Positions 6,718-12,602 of a stretch of 15,322 nt of DNA are shown piece by piece. Positions within the stretch are counted from its first letter, which is position 1, and the number at the start of each line of letters is the position of its first letter. The stretch lies in NCBI GenBank assembly GCA_947447095.1, contig CANFIL010000018.1:1-15322 (forward strand), given 5' to 3'. Source of the stretch: Actinomycetota bacterium (GTDB lineage Bacteria; Actinomycetota; Actinomycetes; S36-B12; UBA5976). The position numbers and the translations under genes were made by a program. Under the pieces are notes generated by a model that did not search any database, was not told where the DNA came from, and saw only the letters and a list, made by a program, of their open reading frames with translations.

Positions 6718-8058
6718 ATGACCGCAACAAACGAGCAGTTGGCCGAGTCCGACCGCGCACACATCATCCATCCGTACTTGCCGTCATCGGTTACCGAGCG
6801 CGTCATCATGACCAAGGGCAAGGATTGCCAACTCTGGGATGCCGACGGCAAGGAATACCTCGATGCAACTGGTGGACTGTGGCTGGCACAAATCGGTCAC
6901 GGTCGCGAGGCTTTAGCTGAAGTTGCTAAGGAACAAATCAGCACACTCGAATACTTCACATCGTTTTGGGAATTCAGTAACGACAAAGCCATCGCTCTTG
7001 CGGAAAAGCTTGTCCAAATCGCCCCAGACAACATCAGCCACGTGTATTTCACCAGTGGTGGTTCCGAAGGAAACGAAGCCGCATTGAAGATGGCTCGCTA
7101 CTTCCATCACCGTCAAGGCAATTCAAATCGCAACTGGATCATTGCGCGTCGCAATTCGTACCATGGCATCGCTTACGGTGGTGGCTCACTATCCGGCTTC
7201 CCCGTGTACCACGAAGGCTTTGGGCCGATGCTGCCGCACGTTGAGCACGTCACTCCCCCATGGCCATACCGAGCCGAGCTGTACAACGGCCAAGACCCAA
7301 CCGACTTCTTGATCGCGGAACTTGAAGCAACAATCGAGCGCATCGGTGCCGAGAACATTGCAGCCATGGTTGGCGAACCAATCATGGGCGTTGGCGGAAT
7401 GCTCGTTCCGCCAGATGACTACTGGCCACGTGTTGCTGCACTCTTGAAGAAGAACGGCATCTTGTTGGTATTTGATGAGGTCGTTACCGCATACGGTCGC
7501 GTTGGCGAATGGTTTGCGGCTCAGCACTTCAATGTGGAGCCAGACATCATCATCACAGCCAAGGGCATCACGTCGGGCTACATTCCTCTCGGTGCGGTAC
7601 TTGTTACCGAAGAAATTGCAGAAGTGCTCGGCCGTGATTTTGGTTTCCCCATGGGCTACACCTACAACGGCCATCCAACTGCAGCTGCAGTTGCGCTTGC
7701 CAACATCAACATCATCGAAGATGAAGGCTTGCTCGATCGCGCAAAGAAGATTGGCGAATACTTGCATGAAGGCCTTCGCTCACTTCTTGACCTGCCGATC
7801 GTGGGCGAAGTGCGCTACGTCGGCATGATGCATGCAGTCGAATTGGTTGCAGATAAGGACACGCGGGAGCCGCTTCCGATGTTGCAACCAATGCTTCCTG
7901 ACGTTATTCGTCGCGAAACCGGCGTGATTGTGCGCGACTGCGGCCATAATTTGGTGTTATCACCACCATTGATCATGACCGAAGAAGAAGCAGATCGTTG
8001 TGTTGAAGCAATGCGCTCCGTATTGTCACGCACAACCCCCGATGGCGTTATTCATTAG
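6718..8058 (+). CDS. Class III (omega) aminotransferase, PLP-dependent
   Basis: A 446-residue fold-type I, class III aminotransferase. It would move an amino group from a terminal amine (putrescine, another diamine, beta-alanine or GABA-like donor) to an acceptor such as pyruvate, leaving an aldehyde. The PLP-binding lysine is K282 in the ITAKGITSGYIPLGAV segment, the pyridine-nitrogen aspartate is D253 in LVFDEVV, and the phosphate-binding SGGSEGNEAALKMAR block lies near 108-122. The N-terminal DATGGLWLAQIGHGR and C-terminal LVLSPPLIMT segments resemble SpuC and omega-amino acid:pyruvate transaminases. CAGGAG at 6707-6712 precedes the ATG at a good distance. It sits between the PuuC-like dehydrogenase and the permease, matching an uptake-transamination-oxidation route. 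Polyamine and beta-alanine substrates are both plausible, and motif inspection cannot separate them. Confidence 0.92.
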   Translation: MTATNEQLAESDRAHIIHPYLPSSVTERVIMTKGKDCQLWDADGKEYLDATGGLWLAQIGHGREALAEVAKEQISTLEYFTSFWEFSNDKAIALAEKLVQIAPDNISHVYFTSGGSEGNEAALKMARYFHHRQGNSNRNWIIARRNSYHGIAYGGGSLSGFPVYHEGFGPMLPHVEHVTPPWPYRAELYNGQDPTDFLIAELEATIERIGAENIAAMVGEPIMGVGGMLVPPDDYWPRVAALLKKNGILLVFDEVVTAYGRVGEWFAAQHFNVEPDIIITAKGITSGYIPLGAVLVTEEIAEVLGRDFGFPMGYTYNGHPTAAAVALANINIIEDEGLLDRAKKIGEYLHEGLRSLLDLPIVGEVRYVGMMHAVELVADKDTREPLPMLQPMLPDVIRRETGVIVRDCGHNLVLSPPLIMTEEEADRCVEAMRSVLSRTTPDGVIH

Positions 8059-8069
8059 GAAGGGACACC

Positions 8070-9593
8070 ATGTCACTCAATGCCAATAACCAGCCAGGCG
8101 CTGGCAACGCAGGTCAAACCAAGCTTGCGCAGGAACAAGAGAAGAAACTAGTTAAGTCACTGCGTCGCAGCGATGTTGTGCTTTTCATCATTGCCGCAGT
8201 TATTGCTCTAGACACCATCGGAACAATTGCCTCCGGTGGAATCGAAGCATTGTTCTGGGGAATCTTCCTTGTCATCACATTCATGATTCCGTTCTCTTTG
8301 ATTTTCGCTGAGACCGGTGGCGCATTCCCACAAGAAGGCGGCCCTTACCAGTGGGTGAAGTTCGCTTACGGTCGTTTGACTGCTGGCATCACTTCAGTGC
8401 TGTACTGGATCACGAACCCTATTTGGCTCGGTGGAACACTCGTGCTGGTTGCTCACGAAGCGTTCAGCAGTTACGTGTATGACTTGTCGTCGAATTCTGT
8501 TCTTGACTGGACCTTCAAACTCGCCTTCGTTTGGGGAGCTATCTTCTTGGCAGTTGTCAGCCTGAAGACCGGAAAGATCTACGTCAACATCGGTGCTTGG
8601 GCAAAGGTTGTCGTTCTCGTACTGCTCGTTGGCACCACGGTTATTTACGGTGTTCAGAATGGCTTCCAGTCACTCAACCTCGGAGAACTCGCACCGTCAC
8701 TCGGTGGCTTTCTTGCTGTTGCACCTCTAATCCTTTTTGCTTACGTCGGTTTTGAAGCACCTAACGCTGCATCTGAAGAAATGTTTGATCCTGCAAAGGA
8801 CACTGCCCCTGCAATCCGTCGTGGCGCTTTCATCTCTATGGCTGCTTACTTGTTGCCCGTACTCGCAATTTTGTTGGTCATCCCTGCCGATGAAGTCAGC
8901 GGCGTGGATAGCTTCATGGGCGCTATCGAAAAGGTTTACTCGGTTTACGGCGGTGCGGGTTCAGCACTTCTGAAGATCACTGCAGTTCTGTTCGTATACG
9001 CACTGATTAACCAGGGCAGTTCGTGGATGATCGCAACTGACCGCATTCAGGCAATGGCTGCAGCAGACGGAACATTCTTCGGTGGCTACTTTGGCGAATT
9101 CAACGAAAAATTGGGCACACCACTTCGCGTCAACATCATGTCTGGTGTCATGTCAACGATCTTCGTCGTTGCTGCGACCCAGTTGGTTGAAGGCGACGCG
9201 GCAGTTCTGTTCAGCGTGGTGCTGTTCTGTGCTGTTTCGACACTGCTTGTCTCGTACATGACAATCGTCCCTGCACTGATGAAACTCAAGCGCCTTTACC
9301 CAGACGTTCCGCGTGCATACGTGGTTCCTGGTGGTGACCGCGGCTTTATGATCCTAGGTTGGATTGTCATGTTCTACATCACCGTAGGCACGATCGTCGC
9401 ATTGTTCCCTGGCTTGCTAGAAAAGGTCTTCGGCCTTGACTACGACTACATGGACATTTGGGGAACTTCGGCTGGCAACGTTTTGGGCTTCACACTCGGA
9501 ACGTTTGTCATCGTTGTACTTCTCGGAATTGCCGGTTACCTCGGTGCTGCCAAGGTTCGCGCGAACCTTGTGACGGATTCAAATAACGACTAG
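8070..9593 (+). CDS. APC superfamily amino acid/amine permease
   Basis: A 507-residue integral membrane permease of the amino acid-polyamine-organocation superfamily, the likely importer or exchanger for the substrate of this operon. A charged cytoplasmic N-terminus of about 35 residues leads into the first membrane helix (VVLFIIAAVIALDTIGTIAS), where APC proteins carry their unwound substrate site. The ETGGAFPQEGGPYQWVKFAYG stretch in part matches the family signature after helix 2, and about 12 hydrophobic segments follow by eye. The pattern recalls the GadC-like glutamate:GABA antiporter and basic amino acid/polyamine branches. AGGAAGGGA overlaps the aminotransferase stop, and only 11 nt separate the genes. 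A strong terminator begins 12 nt after the stop, so this is the last gene of the operon. The substrate is inferred from neighbours. Confidence 0.9.
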   Translation: MSLNANNQPGAGNAGQTKLAQEQEKKLVKSLRRSDVVLFIIAAVIALDTIGTIASGGIEALFWGIFLVITFMIPFSLIFAETGGAFPQEGGPYQWVKFAYGRLTAGITSVLYWITNPIWLGGTLVLVAHEAFSSYVYDLSSNSVLDWTFKLAFVWGAIFLAVVSLKTGKIYVNIGAWAKVVVLVLLVGTTVIYGVQNGFQSLNLGELAPSLGGFLAVAPLILFAYVGFEAPNAASEEMFDPAKDTAPAIRRGAFISMAAYLLPVLAILLVIPADEVSGVDSFMGAIEKVYSVYGGAGSALLKITAVLFVYALINQGSSWMIATDRIQAMAAADGTFFGGYFGEFNEKLGTPLRVNIMSGVMSTIFVVAATQLVEGDAAVLFSVVLFCAVSTLLVSYMTIVPALMKLKRLYPDVPRAYVVPGGDRGFMILGWIVMFYITVGTIVALFPGLLEKVFGLDYDYMDIWGTSAGNVLGFTLGTFVIVVLLGIAGYLGAAKVRANLVTDSNND

Positions 9594-9605
9594 TAACTAA
9601 TAAAT

Positions 9606-9643
9606 AAAAAGAAGCGGTCGAATAAGTCGACCGCTTCTTTTTT
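9606..9643. terminator. Bidirectional intrinsic terminator
   Basis: GAAGCGGTCGA (9611-9621) pairs perfectly with TCGACCGCTTC (9627-9637) around a 5-nt loop. The stem is flanked by AAAAA on the left and TTTTTT on the right, so the hairpin has a U-tract when read in either direction. It ends the PuuC-aminotransferase-permease operon on the + strand and the LysE-family gene on the minus strand. Confidence 0.95.
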
Positions 9644-9651
9644 GTCCTCAA

Positions 9652-10299
9652 TCAAACAAGTCCGACCACGACAGGAATGAGAACGAGAATTCCAAGTGCA
9701 ACCATAACAACGCCACCAACAGTTCGTAAGAACACGAGTCGATTGCGAGAAGTGACAAACCAGTCCCGGCTCGTGCCAACAATGAGAGCCCACGAACCAT
9801 CAAGTAAAACGGCAAGACCGGCAAAGATCAGTCCGAAAATCAAAAGTTGAATGGTGACCGATCCCGCTTCGGGTTCAACAAACTGCGGAAAGATAGCCGC
9901 GAAAAACACCAAGGCTTTCGGGTTGAGAACACCGACCATAAAACCTTGACGAACTGTTTGCCAATTACTTGGCTTTGATTCGTTCAAAGCCACCATGTCG
10001 TCCGCGTGTTCTTGACGATGCTTCAGTGCTTGCCAACCCAAATAGATCAGATACAAACCACCAGCAGCTTGCACTGTCACAAGTAGCGCGTGCGAACGCT
10101 GCAATGCAGGGCCAAGTCCAATAGCAATAAGCGTTGACAACACCACCATGCCCAGCGCATTGCCCACCACAGTGAGCATCGCAGTTCCACGTCCCCAGGC
10201 CACCGCTCGCGCGATCGTGAACATCACGCTTGGACCTGGCACCAAAATAATTGCCGCACTAGCGAGAATGAACTCGATGAGATGGTTACCACTGATCAC
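9652..10299 (-). CDS. LysE/RhtB family amino acid exporter
   Basis: A 215-residue membrane protein of the LysE/RhtB superfamily, which exports amino acids such as lysine, threonine, homoserine or leucine by proton exchange. The N-terminal FILASAAIILVPGPSVMFTI segment with its PGP motif, the GLYLIYLGWQALKHR segment near residue 80 and the GFMVGVLNPKALVFFAAIFP segment near 119-138 are diagnostic. About six hydrophobic helices are visible and the length is normal. The start is a GTG (reverse complement of 10297-10299); an in-frame TGA two codons upstream leaves no longer option, although the ribosome binding site is weak. It is convergent with the permease operon across the shared terminator and divergent from the VanY-like gene. 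The exported amino acid cannot be told. Confidence 0.92.
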   Translation of the reverse strand: MISGNHLIEFILASAAIILVPGPSVMFTIARAVAWGRGTAMLTVVGNALGMVVLSTLIAIGLGPALQRSHALLVTVQAAGGLYLIYLGWQALKHRQEHADDMVALNESKPSNWQTVRQGFMVGVLNPKALVFFAAIFPQFVEPEAGSVTIQLLIFGLIFAGLAVLLDGSWALIVGTSRDWFVTSRNRLVFLRTVGGVVMVALGILVLIPVVVGLV

Positions 10300-10374
10300 A
10301 ATTCAAGACTCTAGTAGAGGTACTGATTGCCTGTCTGAGGTATCTACACTGGAAGTGGGCTCTTTGGAGGATTT

Positions 10375-10995
10375 GTGAAGTTTCGCATTGCGACTATTAG
10401 TTGCGCAGTTTTTGTCGGCATCATCGCCGCGCCAGCACAAGCAACCACAACACCGAGTCCTTCCCCAAGCCTGAGTGCAGCAACGCAAGTGATTGATGTG
10501 TGCGGAAATCCAAAGACCGGTAAGTTGCGCAACATTTCCGATGGCAGCTGCACATCGAAGGAATTGTCACTTGGGAACACGCCGATTTCTCGAGGTGCAC
10601 ATCGCCCAAAGCACCTGATCGATAAGTTTTACAACCGCTATCTGGTGGCCAAAGCTGCAGGACGTACTCACGGTTATTCGCTTTTCATCACAAGTGGTTG
10701 GCGAAGTCTGGCTAAGCAAAAATATTTGTACAACCGTGCATTGAAACGTGCAGGCGGAAACGCTACAGAAGCATCGCGTTGGGTATTACCTCCAAAGAAA
10801 TCGAATCATCCTTGGGGCATCGCAATTGATGTGAACTACACATCTGGGGCAAACAATAAGAGTGCCGCGAAATGGCTCGAGAAAAATGGCTACAAATTTG
10901 GTCTGTGTCGCCGCTACAAAAATGAATGGTGGCATTTCGAGCCACTCGTAGCACCAGGAACTAAGTGCCCAAAAATGGAGAAGGACGCGAGTTAG
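10375..10995 (+). CDS. Secreted M15B peptidase, VanY-like D-Ala-D-Ala carboxypeptidase
   Basis: A 206-residue zinc peptidase that would trim the terminal D-Ala of peptidoglycan stem peptides outside the membrane. The N-terminus looks like a Sec signal peptide: MKFR, a hydrophobic run (IATISCAVFVGIIAAP) and an AQA site near residue 23. A Pro/Ser/Thr-rich linker follows. The M15 fold shows in ITSGWRS (105-111), the zinc-binding SNHPWGIAIDVN with H145 and D152, and EWWHFE with H187. Cysteines at 43, 59, 178 and 199 may form disulfides. The GTG start has GGAGG at 10366-10370, 4 nt upstream. The stop TAG overlaps the stop of the convergent kinase gene. Nothing links it to glycopeptide resistance; housekeeping wall remodelling is the simpler reading. 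Confidence 0.88.
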   Translation: MKFRIATISCAVFVGIIAAPAQATTTPSPSPSLSAATQVIDVCGNPKTGKLRNISDGSCTSKELSLGNTPISRGAHRPKHLIDKFYNRYLVAKAAGRTHGYSLFITSGWRSLAKQKYLYNRALKRAGGNATEASRWVLPPKKSNHPWGIAIDVNYTSGANNKSAAKWLEKNGYKFGLCRRYKNEWWHFEPLVAPGTKCPKMEKDAS

Positions 10996-11549
10996 CCGTC
11001 ACCTCTCAGGTGTACGTCTGCTGATGCCTTGACCTCGTGCTTATTAAAGTATTCGGCTTCACGGTTTTGCCAACGCACAATGTCATCTCGCAACTGCTCA
11101 CCATCACGCTCAACCACGCGCTCAACAAGGAGCTCCGGTTCGGATTCAATCCACACGGCAAGTGACACGTAATTTCGAATCAGCGAGTTTCCCGATCCAA
11201 CTCCTTCCAGAATAAGGAAGTCGCCACACGGCACCGTGACCGTTTCGCCGAATTTTTCGGCAATCCAGTCGTACTTCAGGATCTGAGCATTAACGCCTTG
11301 TGAAATAGGTTCAAGAATCCGAGCTCGAATTCGTTTAGCCAAATCCGAGTTGAGATCCTGGGTCCAACCTTCGTAGAGGTCATCCATATGCACGTTTGGG
11401 CAATCACCCAGCTCATGTGAGAGTGCAGATGCAAGTGTGCTTTTCCCAGCACCAGCCGGTCCATCAATTGTTACAACGTGAGTTGATCCGCACTTCGGTA
11501 CCGACGAACGAACTCGTTCGGCGATTTGCGCGATGTCGTAAGACGGCAT
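10992..11549 (-). CDS. Uridine-kinase-like P-loop kinase, candidate vitamin kinase
   Basis: A 185-residue kinase of the uridine kinase/phosphoribulokinase-like P-loop group. Visible parts are the Walker A motif GPAGAGKST (30-38), HMDDLYEGW (54-62) with an acidic pair where uridine kinases have their catalytic Asp, KYDW (92-95) like the YDW substrate motif of that family, and a Walker B-like FLILEGV. ERVVERDG near 143-150 resembles the lid. It is shorter than classical uridine kinase. Its ATG overlaps the stop of the PnuC-family gene by one base (TAATG), so the two are coupled and both lie under the TPP riboswitch. That context suggests it phosphorylates thiamine or a thiamine precursor to trap it after uptake, but the fold alone would equally allow a nucleoside or ribosyl-nicotinamide. 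The family call is firm; the vitamin role is inference. Confidence 0.8.
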   Translation of the reverse strand: MPSYDIAQIAERVRSSVPKCGSTHVVTIDGPAGAGKSTLASALSHELGDCPNVHMDDLYEGWTQDLNSDLAKRIRARILEPISQGVNAQILKYDWIAEKFGETVTVPCGDFLILEGVGSGNSLIRNYVSLAVWIESEPELLVERVVERDGEQLRDDIVRWQNREAEYFNKHEVKASADVHLRGDG

Positions 11550-12172
11550 TACTTCATCAATGATGATTCAGAATTGAGATCAGACTTCCAACGCACCCAG
11601 CCACGAATAGCGATCGCAGTAAAGAGTGCGTAGAGCACTGAAGTGAAATACAACTTGTTGTAGGCGTATTCGATTGTGTACACCGCATCAACAACGAACC
11701 ACACGATCCAGTTTTCGCGATACTCGCGAACCATAGCGATCTGGGCCACGATACTGAAAACAAGTCCGAATGAATCTGGCCATGTTGTTGCAGCGCCAAT
11801 CGATGCAAACCATGGAGCCAGCACAGCTGTTGCAGCAGCGCCAACAATCAGAACGATAATGCGCTGACGGTTGGTTGCAACCCGCGGATGCGCGCCCTTG
11901 GGACCCCAACCAACCCAGCCCCAAATTGCAGCCGCAATGAAAACGACCTGAAGCGAAGCACTTGCCAGCAAGTCCCATTCATAAAACAGCCAGCCATACA
12001 GTGCACTGCTGATTGCCCACCACGGCCATGTGATCTTCTTGCCTGTTGTTCCGAGCCACACCCCAGCCAAGGAAGTCACAACCGCAACAAACTCCAACCA
12101 CGACAGGTCATACGACCAGATCGAGACCATTTTGTTCATTGCGGCATCGTTAATAGATGAAATGAATTGCAT
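11549..12172 (-). CDS. pnuT: PnuC-family vitamin transporter, probably thiamine transporter PnuT
   Basis: A 207-residue membrane protein of the PnuC family, uniporters for vitamin precursors (NMN/nicotinamide riboside for PnuC, thiamine for PnuT, riboflavin for PnuX). Family features are the Trp-rich helices (WPWWAISSALYGWLFYEWDL and IWGWVGWG) and the C-terminal REYRENWIVWFVVDAVYTI block with NKLYFTSVLYALF after it. About seven hydrophobic helices can be drawn. A TPP riboswitch directly upstream, whose 3' end carries the gene's ribosome binding site, is the reason to choose PnuT over PnuC. AAGGGAA lies 6 nt before this ATG, so I prefer it to the internal Met codons at positions 12 and 15. The downstream kinase could trap the imported vitamin, as facilitated diffusion needs. 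PnuC family is firm; thiamine specificity rests on the riboswitch. Confidence 0.85.
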   Translation of the reverse strand: MQFISSINDAAMNKMVSIWSYDLSWLEFVAVVTSLAGVWLGTTGKKITWPWWAISSALYGWLFYEWDLLASASLQVVFIAAAIWGWVGWGPKGAHPRVATNRQRIIVLIVGAAATAVLAPWFASIGAATTWPDSFGLVFSIVAQIAMVREYRENWIVWFVVDAVYTIEYAYNKLYFTSVLYALFTAIAIRGWVRWKSDLNSESSLMK

Positions 12173-12178
12173 TGTGAT

Positions 12179-12266
12179 TTCCCTTCACAAGTCGGCATTA
12201 CCCGACTGGTTTGACGGTCGGCGACCCGATGTCGCCCTCTCAGCCCCTGGCGGAGCTCCCGTGTTG
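12179..12266 (-). promoter_or_regulatory. TPP riboswitch (THI element)
   Basis: Read on the minus strand, the leader carries the conserved thiamine diphosphate aptamer. P2 is ACGG (12262-12259) with CCGT (12217-12214). P3 is CTCC (12255-12252) with GGGG (12247-12244, one G-T pair). Then come the invariant CTGAGA (12243-12238), an extra P3a hairpin GGCGAC/GTCGCC (12236-12231 and 12225-12220), and P5 AGTCGG (12207-12202) with CCGACT (12195-12190) closing a loop with the conserved GTAAT. The typical GAAGGGA end follows. That end (AAGGGAA, 12185-12179) is also the ribosome binding site of the transporter gene 6 nt downstream, so ligand binding should block translation. I see no room for a separate terminator between aptamer and start codon. 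Confidence 0.92.
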
Positions 12267-12272
12267 GTTCGA

Positions 12273-12278
12273 AGTTTA
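12273..12278 (-). promoter_or_regulatory. Candidate -10 element for the riboswitch transcript
   Basis: TAAACT on the minus strand matches the key T-A-n-n-n-T positions of a -10 box and would place the transcript start near 12266, right at the 5' end of the aptamer. No convincing -35 box lies at the expected distance, so this is weak. Confidence 0.25.
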
Positions 12279-12298
12279 CCTGCGGATAGGTGGGTAAG

Positions 12299-12325
12299 CG
12301 CGCTGAACTACTGAAGTAGTACGCG
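12299..12325. repeat. Short hairpin next to the long inverted repeat
   Basis: ACTACT (12307-12312) and AGTAGT (12315-12320) pair around a 2-nt loop. CGCG at 12299-12302 and at 12322-12325 can add an outer stem across an uneven internal loop. It lies between the riboswitch and the long inverted repeat and has no T-tract, so it is not a standard terminator. Confidence 0.35.
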
Positions 12326-12330
12326 GCCGA

Positions 12331-12406
12331 GCCCGCTACATACTGCCAATCAAGCCGAACATAAAAGCCACGGCAGTTCGGCGGATTGCTGCAGTATGTT
12401 GCGGGC
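12331..12406. repeat. Long imperfect inverted repeat in the tRNA-Arg/riboswitch gap
   Basis: Two arms of about 30 nt, 12331-12360 and 12376-12406, are near-perfect reverse complements around a 15-nt loop. Paired blocks from the outside in are GCCCGC/GCGGGC, ACATACTGC/GCAGTATGT, AATC/GATT and GCCGAAC/GTTCGGC, separated by one- to three-base mismatches or bulges. No open frame, promoter or T-tract explains it. On the minus strand it lies 18 nt after the tRNA-Arg end and upstream of the riboswitch transcript. It could be a small structured RNA, a processing or termination hairpin, or a REP/MITE-like repeat. The structure is plain in the sequence; its role is unknown. Confidence 0.7.
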
Positions 12407-12424
12407 GAGGAGGTGGGCTGGAAG

Positions 12425-12497
12425 TGCCCCTGAAAGGAATCGGACCTTCGACCTTCTGCTCCGGAGGCAGACGCTCTATCCACTGAGCTACAGGGGC
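12425..12497 (-). tRNA. tRNA-Arg (anticodon CCG)
   Basis: The minus strand folds into a full cloverleaf. The acceptor stem is GCCCCTG (12497-12491) with CAGGGGC (12432-12426), followed by discriminator A at 12425. The D arm is GCTC-AGTGGATA-GAGC. The anticodon stem TCTGC/GCAGA encloses the loop CTCCGGA with anticodon CCG (12464-12462), which reads the arginine codon CGG. The T arm is GAAGG/CCTTT with one G-T pair. No 3' CCA is encoded. Confidence 0.95.
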
Positions 12498-12602
12498 TCG
12501 AGTAGGCAGACTATCAGCGCGGTGTAACTCACACCCCATCCCATTTCCACGATGTGAAATCGCCGACTAACCTTGTAGTTACGCAAGCAATCAGGAAGGC
12601 CA
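12498..12602. other. Divergent intergenic region between tRNA-Arg and kgd
   Basis: This 105-nt gap must hold the promoters of both tRNA-Arg (minus) and kgd (plus). AGGAAGG at 12593-12599 is a clear ribosome binding site for kgd. TTCCAC (12545-12550) and TAACCT (12568-12573), 17 nt apart, could be a poor + promoter with half matches only. I see no riboswitch or strong repeat here. Confidence 0.4.

Noticed and set aside
7189..7767. A 192-codon minus-strand open frame inside the aminotransferase gene.
   Set aside because: It lies wholly opposite a gene with intact catalytic motifs, and the predicted protein has no recognisable domain.
12331..12406. The long inverted repeat as an intrinsic terminator.
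   Set aside because: No T-tract follows on either strand, and the stem is far longer and more interrupted than a usual terminator such as the one at 9606-9643.
12136..12483. A 115-codon minus-strand open frame covering the riboswitch, the inverted repeat and part of the tRNA.
   Set aside because: It overlaps three structured elements and the start of the transporter gene, and the translation resembles no protein family I know.
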